A stretch of 64,000 nucleotides of DNA from Notospermus geniculatus (taxonomy: Eukaryota; Nemertea; Pilidiophora; Heteronemertea; Lineidae). Position 1 is the stretch's first letter. Each line of letters starts with the position of its first letter. Shown piece by piece: positions 42,674 to 54,092 of the stretch. The stretch spans positions 367,270 to 431,269 of the forward strand of contig NMRB01000279.1 of assembly GCA_002633025.1 (NCBI GenBank), given 5' to 3'. Below the pieces are notes generated by a model, which saw nothing but the letters and a program-made list of their open reading frames with translations, had not been told where the DNA came from and did not search any database. The translations under genes and the position numbers were made by a program.

Positions 42674-42971
42674 CAGTGTTCTCCAAGGGTTTTGGTCTAA
42701 GAGGGGTGCCGTGGGCGTGGTGCCGAAGGCACCGTGCGAGGTGACTTCTGACAGGGGGTCTGGGGGCCCTCCCCAGCGAAATTTGGCTTTTAGGTGCTCT
42801 GAGGTGCGTTTTCTGAGCATCTGAGATGCATAATTGAGTGATCTAAATCATAAATATTAGGGCGGACGAATTTTTAAGAGGGGCAGGCCATTTTTAAGAG
42901 GGGTGGATTTTCCTGTCGGTATTTTTAAGAGGGGCGGGCCGCCCTTTTTTTAACTGGCGTGGAGAACACTA
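42674..42971. mobile_element. MITE with GTGTTCTCC ends, 5-bp TSD
   Basis: Ends CAGTGTTCTCCA and TGGAGAACACTA, flanked by AGTTC at 42669-42673 and 42972-42976. The interior has GGGGGTCTGGGGGCCCTCCC, also found in the GGCGGATCC-type elements, and three AATTTTTAAGAGGGGCRGG-like direct repeats near the right end. Confidence 0.8.
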
Positions 42972-42976
42972 AGTTC

Positions 42977-43647
42977 ATTACTTCAGTCACCTTAATGATG
43001 ACGCCGGTCTTGAAATAGGCATCGAACTGATAAATCAACCTCAACAAATCAACCCCGATGTCACCTAACTCACCGAGACCCCCAACAGCTCGCAGTCCAT
43101 CAACCTACATCAGTCCCTGGCGTTTAATTGTCATACAAGATCTTATCAACTGATCCATTTGGTCAAATAATACTTTCTATCTTAGATCAAGGACAGACAG
43201 TTACAGGGCCACCTGCTGAGACTGTCCATTGGTAACAATCAATTGTCCTGTTACGCTTGTCCAGACAGGATATCAACAGCTTTTGTCAAATAGTCACCAA
43301 CGACCCCTGATGTTTGACCTGGTCCAAGAAAACTAATTGTGGTATTGTGCGTAGTAGACCTCCCTATGTGACATTTATTTGCCTCCATGTGATGACTGGG
43401 CGAACTGTAACAAAACATGACAATCCTACCAGCCCAGCTAGCGGTAGGACATGTCTCTCTGTGAGGTGGTTGAGCATTGGACCAAAAGCAGAATGTCTGC
43501 AGTTCCAATCACATAGTGGCTCTTCGTTTGTTTATACAACCTGCCTTTCATTGAGAGTTGTCACCATTCCCTTTTTTGTCCCTTTCCCTCTACATGGCAA
43601 GAGAGAGGCCGATTGACCCCTGGGCACAGTAATCAAAACCCTGCCCC
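42977..43647. other. No gene seen
   Basis: Unique sequence. Opposite-strand frames at 43251-43508 and 43314-43616 have no recognised domain. Confidence 0.4.
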
Positions 43648-43882
43648 GGACCCTTGATAGTCTAGTGGTTGTCACATCTGGCAGGTCAAGGGTTCGAATC
43701 CCAGACCATATGGAATTAATCATCCCTGGCTCTTCAGTCCATTGTATGGGACAGTACATGTAAGTCGTAGTGCCTTGTACCAAATTTTGTTCCTTTGCAA
43801 GGGCAAGTAAAAGACCCCATCCAAGTGAGAAACATGAGTAGCTTGAGATGGCCTTCTCTGTACTATCAGGGTCTCAAAGCCA
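43648..43882 (+). mobile_element. SINE-I copy
   Basis: Head GATAGTCTAGTGGTTGTCAC then TCAAGGGTTCGAATCCCAGA; the region between A and B boxes is shortened. Body GCAAGGGCAAGTAAAAGACC and CATGAGTAGCTTGAGATGGC. The 3' end is cut after TACTATCAGGG. A 14-bp insertion lies in CCTTGTACCAAATTTTGTTC. Confidence 0.9.
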
Positions 43883-44362
43883 CAAGAAAAACTGACCATT
43901 TGCCCTCTAAATTGTCAACAGACGTCATATTGTGAAGCTATTTGTGACCATTGTAAGTGCCTTAGGAAAACATCCTGAAACCACAGGAATTTTGTCAAGT
44001 TTCGATTTGGCCAGAAGCACTTAAAACTGTGAAGAAAAGCTAACTAATTATCTTCTCTGTTTGCTGATCCCGCAAAGTCCCTTCCATAACCCTTTAAGTG
44101 GGACCAATGATTATTTTAGGGATTTACCCTGACAACTCAAGGAGGGCCTTTGCATATCCTCAATAGGCATGGCGAGCAATCTTTTAGAAGTTTTCTTAAG
44201 AAGCAAATGCATGAATTCAATCACCAACAAATCCTGCTCATTAGTAAGGTGTCAATTTTGTGCTTTTCTGTATCTTGGTTTCACCTCAGGGGGACAATAG
44301 CACAGGACTGATGAATACCCTCCTTAAACAGTTAATGGCACATGACCGATGTCTCTCCTGCC
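43883..44362. other. No gene seen
   Basis: Unique sequence with no supported feature. Confidence 0.45.
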
Positions 44363-44365
44363 TTA

Positions 44366-44607
44366 AGGGCCGTTTACACTAGGTTGCACCAAGTTGCAAG
44401 TTGCAGCAACTTGCAACTTGTTGCAAACTACTTGGGACGGTTTACACATAGAAAAATCGATGCAACATCCAGCGTGATCGAGTTGCAACAAGTTGCATGC
44501 CCGTTTACATTACACATGCAACTTTTATGAAACTTTTTGGTCTCATCAGGTTTATGCAACAAGTTGCATGAAGTTGCATATGAAAAGTTGCATGTGTAAA
44601 TGGGCCT
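44366..44607. mobile_element. AGGGCC-ended MITE, TTA target duplication
   Basis: Ends AGGGCCGTTTACACT and ATGTGTAAATGGGCCT, flanked by TTA at 44363-44365 and 44608-44610. Inside, CAAGTTGCA/TGCAACTTG words recur more than ten times in both orientations. Harbinger-like by its TTA. Confidence 0.85.
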
Positions 44608-44610
44608 TTA

Positions 44611-45752
44611 GTCTTATAGGGGCCCACCGTTGTGTCTGATGGATAGTCCCCTTTTTTTTCCCATTATGTATAGATACATTTCCACCATTCAATATGGCTG
44701 ACACATCCATCATTTCAGACCACCAGTGTTTTTTTCGAGCAAAATTTTCTTTAATTTTTTTATTCATTTCTGCAAATTTACTACACAAGAGAATGAATTT
44801 ACCAAAAAATATTCTGAAGTTAACCAAGTTAACTGAAGGCTAACCCCATGTGTATACTTCATCAACACAACTATATACAGACAAAGAATACATAACATTT
44901 CATATGTCTGAGTACTCGCTGCTCTTTTTGCTTTCATCAATATTGTCAATAAAACTAATATTCCAATGCATACTGCCTCAAATATTTGTTCTTCGTTCTA
45001 CTTTCCAACGTTGTTTGAACTTTGTTCTGCGTCAAGTGTAAAAATCAACCTCATTGTTGACAATCACGAGTCTTTTTGATCAAGGCTTTCAGGGTTTTAT
45101 TTACTTACTTAGAAAAGTACATATTTGACTCTAGCTTCCTGATTAGCCATTTTAATTGATATTTCTATATGTAATTTTTGACAGTTCCTAGTTTCTACTG
45201 CTGAGGTTAATTTGAATACGAAGTAGAAACGGGTTTCTAAGGTGAAAGTCATCGCGTCCTTCTACCAGATTCGAAAAACTTTTGGGGTGAATATGTCTTA
45301 AGTATGCCTTAGTACATACCAGTTGGTTCACGGTTTCCTGATGTGTGTTGATCCAGAAAGACCTATACAATCCTTCAAAATGTTTTCCTAACTTTCAGTT
45401 GACAGCAGGTCAAAACTATGAAGAACACACAAAACATGTGCCACAGACCGAACAGGTCCCGCGTCACGGTCTTTATTACAAGCCATGACTCTTGGCACAC
45501 GGCCCGTTAAACATGACGTACAAAACGGCTCATTTATACGCATTTATTATGTATGATAATGAAAGCCTGTCTGCTCTTTGTTGGCAATGCGAATGATCTT
45601 TGGTAGTTTCGAAATTATGTGCCGTAAAAGCTTGTGATGATCATAAGAATATTGACCAAGGTATGAACTGCATAATCTGTGGTGCCAGTTTTGCAATAAT
45701 ATTATGATAGTCTCTTTATGCTCGTACGTTCCCTCTGAATGAATCTTCTTGA
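44611..45752. other. No gene seen
   Basis: AT-rich unique sequence. Short frames only. Confidence 0.45.
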
Positions 45753-45754
45753 TA

Positions 45755-45982
45755 TAGAGCTTGTGCAGCGGCTCATTATGACGTCACTTTTGACCGACGG
45801 TCCGCCATGCTGGCGGTCAACGACAAAGTGCGCCACGTGCAGATCACGTCATGGTTGAAGACGCAACACTCCACTTGCGCTGACGACAAACTGCACCACA
45901 TGGGTCGCCGACGTCATTTGACGTCAGTTTGACCGGCAAGATGGCGGATTTTTTCTTGATGACGTCATCTGCACAAGCTCTA
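45755..45982. mobile_element. TA-flanked MITE with TAGAGCTTGTGCAG ends
   Basis: TAGAGCTTGTGCAG and CTGCACAAGCTCTA are perfect inverted ends with TA outside each (45753-45754 and 45983-45984). The interior is rich in GACGTCA (five or more) and has CCGCCATGCTGGCGGTCAA and AAGATGGCGGA. Mariner-like by TA. Confidence 0.9.
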
Positions 45983-46249
45983 TAGCCCATTGAGACAAGA
46001 CACTATCCACATCTGGGTGCCTCGACGAATAGAATGGGAATCTGCCCCTCTCTTAAGACAAACTCCAGAAGTCCTGGGTTCACGTCCAGATCCAGATATG
46101 GACTTGTGGGTGAAAAGTTGTGAGCCTTTTTTGTCTAGTGGATGAGACGAAATGGGGTGGTCCCTTATTGTCAAGTTTCATTGGCTGGATAAGCCGAAGT
46201 TGTCACCGACTGGAATGGCCTCCTCTGTAATGGGGACTGTCCTGCTCAA

Positions 46250-46545
46250 TAGCAGAAGCTGGCTGGACCAGACGTTGAACAGCAGTGATGTAAAACAGGA
46301 GACTAGATCAGAAAGTGGAAGATCTCACAATACATATTGTTTAATGACTGGCCTGAGGTAAAAAAGGTTGGAACTGACCTCATGTAAACAATATTTCAGT
46401 CTCTTTGGACCTCTCTGCACATGAGAGAAGCTGGCTGGACCGAACACTGCATAACTGCAGATTATGACAGCATCAGGAGACCAGATATCCCAGATGGGCT
46501 TGTTGCACATGACTGTCCTGAGGAAAAAGGTTGGAACCATCCTGT
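46250..46545 (+). repeat. Two-copy tandem duplication, ~175 bp
   Basis: AGAAGCTGGCTGGACC recurs at 46253 and 46428; CAGGAGACYAGAT and GACTGKCCTGAGG followed by AAAAAGGTTGGAACYRWCCT recur in the same order. Diverged, with an AATATT/TCACAATACATATTG segment between. No coding meaning seen. Confidence 0.75.
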
Positions 46546-47109
46546 AGTACAACTTCGTTGAAGGTATCAACAGGAGGGACCTACCAGAGCAGCAGTGTCA
46601 CCTGTCACATCAAGCGTTTGCATCCAAATGTCAAGAACCACAAAAAAAAACTTCCCGACTGTGACAGCCACATCCACATTTCATATATTCATTAAACCGG
46701 TTTGGATTTTTTTTCAAGAAGCAGATGTATAATATCAATAATTTACTTTCTTCAGATTGGAAGTTTAATTATTTAAATGTTCACAAAAGAGAGATGATAT
46801 ACTCCCCTCGCTTCACTGCATTTTAATTCACTACATTCTGATTAAGTTTATGGTTCAGGGGAATTCAACACAAAGTTGAACTTCATATGGCGTTCTATTG
46901 GAATATCTACAAATTTTACTGCATTTGTAATGAAATTGAGACCCTACTGAAGCCAGAGATGAAATATGACTATCATTTCACTGACATGTAATAAAATACG
47001 GCAGGACAGGATCGTAAACATGCTGCAAAGACAGGATGAATGTGCTAACTTTTATATAAAGCAAATTGAATTGTTTCCAGATAAAATGAGAGTGAACATT
47101 ACAGGTCGC
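46546..47109. other. No gene seen
   Basis: AT-rich unique sequence. Confidence 0.45.
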
Positions 47110-47114
47110 TATAG

Positions 47115-47260
47115 CACAGGTGCGGATCCAGAGGGGGTGCACCGGGCGCGCGCCTCCCCTTTTGGCCAACAAATCTTTGGCCCAATTCTGGAATTGGGCA
47201 TAAATTTCAATGTTCCTAGCACAGGGTACCCCCTCTTTTCCCAAATCCTGGATTCGCCCC
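47115..47260 (-). mobile_element. GGCGGATC-type MITE, short subfamily, TATAG duplication
   Basis: Starts CACAGGTGCGGATCCAGAGG and ends CCTGGATTCGCCCC, flanked by exact TATAG at 47110-47114 and 47261-47265. The minus strand matches 26380-26551. A 5-bp duplication agrees with the TTGTG of 31013-31290. Confidence 0.85.
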
Positions 47261-47310
47261 TATAGAATCAGTGACATTCCAGTGACATGGCCCCAATAGC
47301 ATCTGTGACA

Positions 47311-47579
47311 AGGAGCCCTGATAGCCAAGTGATTATCACGTCCGCTTAGCAAGCGGCAGGTCCCGGGTTTGAATCCCGGGCCGTATGGGATTATATCATC
47401 CCTGGCCCTTCAGTCTGTTGCATTGGACAGGAAGCTGTGCTGCCTTGTGCCTTTGCTGGGACAAGTTACAGACCCCAACCAAGTGAGGAACATGAGTAGC
47501 ATAGATGCTCTCTTCCATACTTACCAGGGCCAATATAATAATGCTTTGGCTTCAGCCCTGACGGAAAAATCTGATACAA
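47311..47579 (+). mobile_element. SINE-I copy, well-preserved head
   Basis: CCTGATAGCCAAGTGATTAT, then CCGCTTAGCAAGCGG (anticodon arm, AGC in the loop), then GGTCCCGGGTTTGAATCCCG. Body and 3' end (GGCTTCAGCCCTGACGGAAA) are present. The body is diverged (GAACATGAGTAGCATAGATG). This is the best tRNA-like fold among the copies, but one mismatch in the A box (CCAAGTGATT) makes it a relic. Confidence 0.9.
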
Positions 47580-47789
47580 TAGGAGCAGTCAGCCGCGCAT
47601 ATTGCTAACAGATGGCAGCACAGTCTTAGCGGACCAAATGTACAGGAAATCTATTATGATCGCTGCTCGATCGATAATGACTGGGTCCGCTAGATGCATT
47701 GAATTGGGCCCTAGTGACACCTAGTGGTCAACTCGCTGACAGCTCCTGTACCGTAGTGACATTTCGCAGGCCTCAAAGAAGTACTGGTA

Positions 47790-48035
47790 GGTCATATAGA
47801 TGAAACTGTGACAACAGGTCTGACTGCGGACAAATCCCAGAACCTCAGCTGTGACAGTAGGCATCAATGCTTGCTTGTGCCACTCTGATAGCTTTCAGAT
47901 CCCAGAGTAACACTGATGTAAATACCACACCAGGTCTGACAGAGGACAATTCCAGAACCTCTGCTGTGACAGCTATCGATGCTTTCTTGTGCCACTCAGA
48001 AAGACATTCTGATAGCTTTCAAAGACTCCCATTGT
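47790..48035 (+). repeat. Two-copy tandem duplication, ~120 bp
   Basis: CAGGTCTGACWGMGGACAA, CCAGAACCTCWGCTGTGACA and CTTGTGCCACTC...CTGATAGCTTTCA occur in the same order twice (from 47816 and 47931). Confidence 0.8.
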
Positions 48036-48690
48036 CACACAAACACCATGGAATCGACTAAATCAGAGACAGCAGGCTATAACGTCTCTACTGCACCAGT
48101 CTGGCAGCGAACATGAATCTGAGTGTACCCTCCCTCTGGCCTGAAAAATATCAGGAACAAGCAGAAGCCGATACAAACAGCATCCCGTGCGATATGTCTG
48201 TCCCTTTTGACACAACATGTGATTTATTATCCTACACCATCCGTTATTTTCATCTTGATCTCGCGCTATAGTCCACCACTTGTGGATGATCACGTTACAT
48301 TCATGAAGTGTCACTCGGAGGAGAAAGCGAACGCAAATCTAACGCCGACGATGAATAGATGCGACGGGAATGAAGATCGGTGTTATTAAGCGCGGGACAA
48401 TTGTACGAGTTATTCAATATCCCTTGCATTATACGGATTAACGTTGCGGGGTGAATTGCGAGGTAGGCGGTGATTGATAACAATATGAATTTAATCAAAA
48501 GTATCACTCGAGCAGGAATTATCCAACAGTCGGGATGACAAAGGGTTCGTTTTGCAGATATTCCTCCTGTCGCAAAAGTATCATTTCAAAGGCCAACTAC
48601 AAATACACTGAATCTTGGCAGACAGTCCTTTGTTTCTTATCGTTAATCTGCTGCTTTGAACTTAAAATGCAATGATGGCAAAAAGCTGGC
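48036..48690. other. No gene seen
   Basis: Unique sequence with no supported feature. Confidence 0.45.
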
Positions 48691-48775
48691 GGCATACAAA
48701 TCCATGTCTGTGAGATCATCTAACTGATATGTGTGCCTGCTGAAGACAACAGCACACAAATCCATGTCTGTGAAT
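48691..48775 (-). repeat. Inverted AGACATGGATTTGT repeats
   Basis: CATACAAATCCATGTCTGTG and CACACAAATCCATGTCTGTG about 55 bp apart are the reverse of the motif repeated at 16861-17330. In both places a SINE lies close by. Confidence 0.6.
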
Positions 48776-48920
48776 TTGGGAGTCAGTCATGTCTTTGATC
48801 TGTGTTGAGGACGTAAAACTCGCAAAAGATGACATAGTGCACAGAGGCACAATAGACAAATCTGATGTTCACATTTCTCAGTTCCAGCAAGTCACAAGGA
48901 TGCGTATATTGACCGTTTGG

Positions 48921-49110
48921 GCTGTCAGAGTGGCGCAATGGAAACATCGGCGCCTGTCACCTCTGAGGTCGCGGGTTCGATTCCCGGTCGGGTCCGTGTC
49001 TCATGTGATAGAGAGGGCGACTCTCTCTGACAGCGCAGGTTTTCTCCGGGCACTCCGGTTTCCTCCTGCATTACATTAAAATCGCCCAATATTGTCTATA
49101 GAACCAATAA
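48921..49110 (+). mobile_element. SINE-III, reference copy
   Basis: Head GCTGTCAGAGTGGCGCAATG (A box), then CGCGGGTTCGATTCCCGGTC (B box). Body CTCTCTCTGACAGCGCAGG and GGGCACTCCGGTTTCCTCCT. The tail is AT-rich with no long A run. The split copy at 2510-2970 matches head and body. Confidence 0.8.
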
Positions 49111-49149
49111 TGCCGAATTTGGCGCTCGGTTCTCAACTCAATATTTTAA

Positions 49150-49256
49150 ATTGACCGTTTCTAGCGACTGATCAGTCGCCTCCAGTTCCAGCCAGTTGCC
49201 ACGTAGCTCAGTGGCGACTGGCTGTATCCAGTCGCAAGTGCGATGTGCGCTAGGCT
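49150..49256. repeat. Fragment of a GCGACTGG palindromic MITE
   Basis: GCGACTGATCAGTCGC, CAGTGGCGACTGG, CCAGTCGCAAGTGCGATG: short GCGACTG words in both orientations within 100 bp, in the style of the GC-rich palindromic elements here. Complete ends were not found. Confidence 0.5.
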
Positions 49257-49430
49257 TAAAACTTTCAAAGATGACATCGTGCACATAGGCAAAATAGACA
49301 AATCCCAAGTTTGCTTTCCTTGTGGACATCCGGTTTCTAACACATGCTGCCTTGTCTTTAGAAGTTCTCCAATGGATTGAAATCAACTCATGATGCAAAG
49401 ATGTAATTGTGACAATCCCTGACGTCAAAT

Positions 49431-49695
49431 GGGAAGCCCTGATAGCCTAGTGGTTATCACAACCACTTAGCAGGTGGCGGGACTCGGTTCGAATCCAGCC
49501 TTGGGCCATATGGGATAAATCGTCACTGGCTCTTCAGTCCGTCGCATGGGACAGTAAGCCATGCTGCCTTGTGTCTTTGCAAGGGCAAGTAGAAGACCTC
49601 ATCCAAGTGAGGAACAGCTTGAGATGGCCTCGTCTGTACTTACCAGGGCCAATAATGCTTTGGCTTCAGCCGTAAGGGAAAAATCTAATAAAGAC
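49431..49695 (+). mobile_element. SINE-I copy, full length
   Basis: CCCTGATAGCCTAGTGGTTA then GGTTCGAATCCAGCC; CTCTTCAGTCCGTCGCATGG; AAGACCTCATCCAAGTGAGG; GTACTTACCAGGGCCAATAA; tail CCGTAAGGGAAAAATCTAAT. TACTTAC is the complement of the GTAAGTA donor-like site discussed in the findings. The body lacks CATGAGTA. Confidence 0.9.
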
Positions 49696-49984
49696 TAAAG
49701 ATGCCAAATGGAGTGCATGGCACATTTCCAAAAAGAAGCTCATTGTGCAAAAAACCCGGATGCTCAGCTCAAGTTCAATTTGTCAATTTGGGATTAGTCT
49801 ATCCGAGATCTTACAAGTATCGTTTTTCGGAAATGGCAAAGACTCCTTAGCACTCGGTATCATTTTCCCCCAGTAGCAGATGATATTTCTCCGAATGCAA
49901 GACAAAAGTGAATAATATAAAGAATGACAAATGGCAAATGGTTGATCTCATTTTCGGAGCCATCATGACAATTTAAGACAATCT

Positions 49985-50345
49985 CCTTCAGTCGGCAACG
50001 ATGTCATTTTCTTTCCGCAAACAACATCAGGATTTCAAGAAATCTGGGTATTCTACAGTTCTATGAAGACGCCAATCTGGTATAAAGATTGAAGGAATTT
50101 CTGATACCCGATGGTTGCCACGACGATAATAGGAAATGCTTCTGAAAGAAAGGTGCCATTCCTGACAGATCGAGAGCCTAAGCTGAGTCGATGCTATCAT
50201 TTTCTTTCCGAAAATTGAATCAGGATTTTAGGAAATCAGGATTGTCTCTAATTCTACGAGCTGATACAAAAGAAAGAAGAATTCCTGATGCAAAATTGTT
50301 GCCACGGTGAAAGGGGACCGTCTCAGGAAGAAAGCATCATCAGGG
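49985..50345 (+). repeat. Two-copy tandem duplication, ~191 bp
   Basis: GATGTCATTTTCTTTCCG / GATGCTATCATTTTCTTTCC, ATCAGGATTT, GGAATTTCTGATACCCGATG / GAATTCCTGATGCAAAATTG and GTTGCCACG recur in the same order. Diverged, non-coding. Confidence 0.65.
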
Positions 50346-50349
50346 CTGT

Positions 50350-50830
50350 ATTTTATGAGCAAGGGCAGGGTAGCCCCCCCCCCCCCCAGATTGTAAGATG
50401 GTATTCTGTCTTGCTCCCCCAGATGAGTGAGGGCAGGGTAGCCCCCCAGACTTACAGCGCAGGCTGTAGGATGGTACTGTGTCTTGCCCTCCCTTCCTGC
50501 ACCCCACCCAGACTTAAAGGAGTTAGACGCCGAAGTTGTAAACAAGCTGGTTTGTTTACAAATATGGTCGGCAAACTAGTTTTATTCCTTCGTGCAGGTG
50601 GCAGCACCCGTGATCGTTAGACTGGTTCCCGGTCCGATGCAACTCACTCGTGATATTCACGTCAGTACACATCACCGACAGTAGGTGGCAGCACCGCAGG
50701 CGTCCGTGGATAGAGAACCAGTGAGTGAGTGTTTACAACTTCGGCGTCTAACTCCTTTAAAGCACAGGCTGTAAGATGCTGTTGTGTCTTTTCCTCCCCC
50801 TCCCTGCAAGAAGTCACAGACCACTCCACC
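50350..50830. repeat. Tandem GGCTGTARGATG repeats split by MITE-F
   Basis: CAGATTGTAAGATGGTATTC...TCTTGCTCCC, CAGGCTGTAGGATGGTACTG...TCTTGCCCTCC and CAGGCTGTAAGATGCTGTTG...TCTTTTCCTCC are three units, each followed by a C-rich stretch. The third is separated from its left part by 50518-50756. Confidence 0.75.
50518..50756. mobile_element. TTAA-flanked MITE-F in a tandem repeat
   Basis: AGGAGTTAGACGCCGAAGTT...GTAAACAA and TGTTTACAACTTCGGCGTCT...AACTCCT are inverted ends of about 30 bp, with TTAA at 50514-50517 and 50757-50760. The neighbouring unit reads CAGACTTACAGCGCAGGCTG where this one reads CAGACTTAA...AGCACAGGCTG. The interior has two GGTGGCAGCACC segments in direct repeat. Confidence 0.9.
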
Positions 50831-51141
50831 CCCCACTGCAATTCCTTACAGATCAAGATCCAAGGCCTAATGATGATACAAGGAACAGAAATTCATCAGC
50901 GGAAGTTTGGCCTTCAGATAAATTTCTTCTTCCTGACTTTTCCAGAAACGTGCCCTCAAAATGCACACCAGGCATATATCATAGCAATGGTCAGCAGCTT
51001 GAGATATCAGCACTTCTCCCCGATAGTTATTGGTGTCTGTCCTTATTTTGTGTACCAAGCTCTTGATTAGTGTACGGATCCAGTCTGGAGAGTACGATGA
51101 CCAATTCATCAAAAGATATTGATACTTGAGATAAGTGCCTT

Positions 51142-51289
51142 NNNNNNNNNNNNNNNNNNNNNNNNNNNNNNNNNNNNNNNNNNNNNNNNNNNNNNNNNNN
51201 NNNNNNNNNNNNNNNNNNNNNNNNNNNNNNNNNNNNNNNNNNNNNNNNNNNNNNNNNNNNNNNNNNNNNNNNNNNNNNNNNNNNNNNNN
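51142..51289. other. Assembly gap (148 N)
   Basis: A run of 148 undetermined bases. Frames crossing it are meaningless. Its odd length suggests an estimated rather than a nominal gap size. Confidence 1.
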
Positions 51290-53824
51290 GGGTACATACG
51301 GCTCCTTTCTAGTAAATTTCCAAGGGGGGACCAGTAGGTCAAGGACAAAGTAGGCAGTCTGCATGACCTGGCTGCAGGATGGAACACACACACACTGACC
51401 CTCGTATAGAAGATATTGCCCACCAATTATGCATCAAGACCAGAAGTCCGTAGATCGTAATGAAGCTCCGCTACCATATTGCATTGAAAAAAGATGCTGG
51501 TGTGCACTCCATGGTGGTCGCCGACAGAACTGAGACCATGTGTCTCTCTTGTCAAACAAATTGTACCAACCATTCGCTCCCACAATATCACCCAAGGCAT
51601 CTTGAAAATATCTTCAAAATAAATGAAGAATTCTAAATCTTAAACGGAACACACAGGAACACTCTGAAACTTTAAATGCATCTTAAATTATTCAAATCCT
51701 ATTTAACTTCAACTGAACTTTTCATATTTTTCCATGTTCTAACAACCGAAGGCTGTCAGAGAGAAGCAGTGTCACAATAGACAAATATTTACTCATATGG
51801 ATTATTCGTAATGCCAGTTCCATCAATCTGACACGATTGTTGGGAAACTGTGATTTTCAAGTTGACTCCCATTCAGAAAATAACCCCAGCCAGAGTATTT
51901 CACAGTTTTCTGTCTTGCAGAATGAAACATATCAAACATTGATCTGAACAACCTGTTCATCATGACACCGATACCCTCTACACTTTTAATCTACAGTCCA
52001 TTTTGCCCGTGTTTATCTCAATTTGAAATAGAAGTACTCATCATAATAGGGTAAATAATCAATTTTGAGATAAACATCTTTTAACCCTTTCTCTACTGAA
52101 GTACATTTTGTCAAATTTGAAAATTTTTACAAAAAGACTAAAATTTTGGGGTTTGTGGCAGTTATCTCAAGAAATCAATCGAAGACATTTGTTTTGGGCC
52201 CTTATACTAGGGGGGTCAATGGTGAAGGCCAAATGTCCTGATTTGTTTTTCCTTTTCTTCATGTTCCAAGGCCCCCCTTTTTAAACCCTTGGGCTGGAAT
52301 AATCTTACTGCAACACCACCACGTTCTGAAACGAGTGGGTGCTGCAACTTCAGGCAACTGTGGAAGCTTTAGCTTCAGGCCAACATAAAACCACATGAGC
52401 CTCATGTAATCCGACTCCGATGATCGTTGGCAACTTTTTTAATTGCACACTGAATCACAACATCTAGAGCCAGACTGATATTTTTAAACGCCAGAAAATT
52501 GAACATTCCAAAACTATCGGCAAATTTTTTCAATGATAATTCAAAACTTCTAAATAGAGACGTTTGTAGGTGAATGTTGTTTTATTTTTTGCAACATTGG
52601 ATCGACTTCGGAACCAATTATCTTGAGGCACATGACCATCATTAAATTGTCTCAATATCATTATTCATACGGTGGCAGCTACGCCGTGGGGGTATATACA
52701 TTTATGGGTGTGGCTAGTATTGTTGTCTACAAATAAAACAATTCAAAAATCGATAAAAATTGAATTCCTCGGTATTTTATTAAATTGGACACCACGATGC
52801 ACGATATCATTTGATGTATGTTTCTGCCCGCAGTACCATCAACTTTATAGCCTGGAGAAATTATCACTTTCCTTTTATTTCTGACGATAAAATTTTAACC
52901 ATAATGTTGATCAGCCCTTCAGCACGGGAGGTGTCAAATGTGAAGTCTGTAGGCATATTTTTTCCAAATTTCAAATGCTAGAGTCAAGTTGTTGAAATAT
53001 CCCACGGATCTAAGATTTTTTTGTGAGTTTTTACACTGCAACAATACGTCATTTTAGGTGTTGATGTTGGCGCCATGAGAAAATGACCTGTACGTTTTCT
53101 ACGTGAATAATGAGACAAAACGTATGCTTTTATCGGTATCGCATTCCGTCATTTCAAGGAAAAAAGCAATGAAATTAGAGAAATTTTCATCTACTACAAG
53201 ATGATGTAAGTTTTACTGTCGGGTGACCAAAACAAACGGGTAATTTTCATGCAAGAATTAAATTGAAATAACGTTAGAAAAAAGAAATTTTGTCACAACG
53301 CTCGCAGTGACGTGTGTCGGTAGTACGTCACCCTCCTCATTGCTGTGACATTATATCAGGAGCAAATCACACTTTCATTGTACTGTGTATTGCTTTGGTG
53401 GGGCGATAACAGGTCAGAGACAGGAAGACACCTTTTGAATAAACAGATAAAAATAAAATAGCGAATATCACCACGACATGATGAAGTCATCTCGAAAACG
53501 CCATCGGCAAACAAACAATCGCATTTCACAATCTCCTCATAATAATAGATTTGATCAAGAGATCAAAGAACAGAGAACTTCGCTAAGTGTTTTCCTCTGA
53601 TTTCAAAGATTTTCACAAAAATTCCCGAGCTCAGCTTTCATTTAATTTGATCTTGCAACTGTGACATGTAATTGGGCAATTTAGAGGTGTAAGACTTCAA
53701 AGTTAATCTAGGAGGATGAGTGCAAATAAAAGGGCCACAAATCAACTTGTATCTTGTAGAGTATTATTGTAATACTAACTTGACCATGATACTGGTAACA
53801 AGGAAAAAGAAGGTCGTTTGGATG

Positions 53825-53826
<2 letters not shown>
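51290..53826. other. 2.5 kb unique AT-rich tract without gene or repeat
   Basis: The longest stretch of the window in which I see no mobile element. Frames are short (at most about 70 codons). It could hold regulatory sequence, but nothing in the sequence itself shows that. Confidence 0.5.

Positions 53827-53863
<37 letters not shown>
53827..53863. repeat. (ACAG)n microsatellite at a SINE tail
   Basis: About nine GACA/CAGA units, immediately followed by the minus-strand SINE-I tail side. The position at the 3' end of a SINE is typical for microsatellites seeded by retroposon tails. Confidence 0.95.
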
Positions 53864-53865
53864 TG

Positions 53866-54092
53866 TATTTTTTATTTTCCGTCAGGGCTGAAGCTGTAGC
53901 ATTACTGAAAACTCCGGAAAAGATGTGAAAGGTGAAGAAGTTCTTCCGAAGATGCCGAGTTCTTCAACGCCTGGTAAGAATAGAAGAGGCCCATCTCAAG
54001 CTACTCATGTTCCTCACTTGGATGAGGTCTTTTACTTGCCCTTGCAAAGGTACAAGGTACAAGGTACCACAGCGTACTGTCCCATGCGACAG
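53866..54092 (-). mobile_element. SINE-I copy with ~47-bp insertion, head missing
   Basis: TTTTCCGTCAGGGCTGAAGC...AGCATTACTG is followed by foreign sequence (about 53909-53960, AAAACTCCGGAAAAGATGTG...CAACGC), then CTGGTAAGAATAGAAGAGGC and the body to CTGTCCCATGCGACAGG. The donor-like site is mutated (GTAAGAATAG). Confidence 0.85.

Noticed and set aside
47311-47385. Possible tRNA gene at the head of a SINE-I
   Set aside because: Good anticodon arm and B box, but the A box is altered and the SINE body continues without a terminator.
50867-51426. Frames of up to 174 codons across the gap
   Set aside because: They are open only because undetermined bases cannot encode stops.
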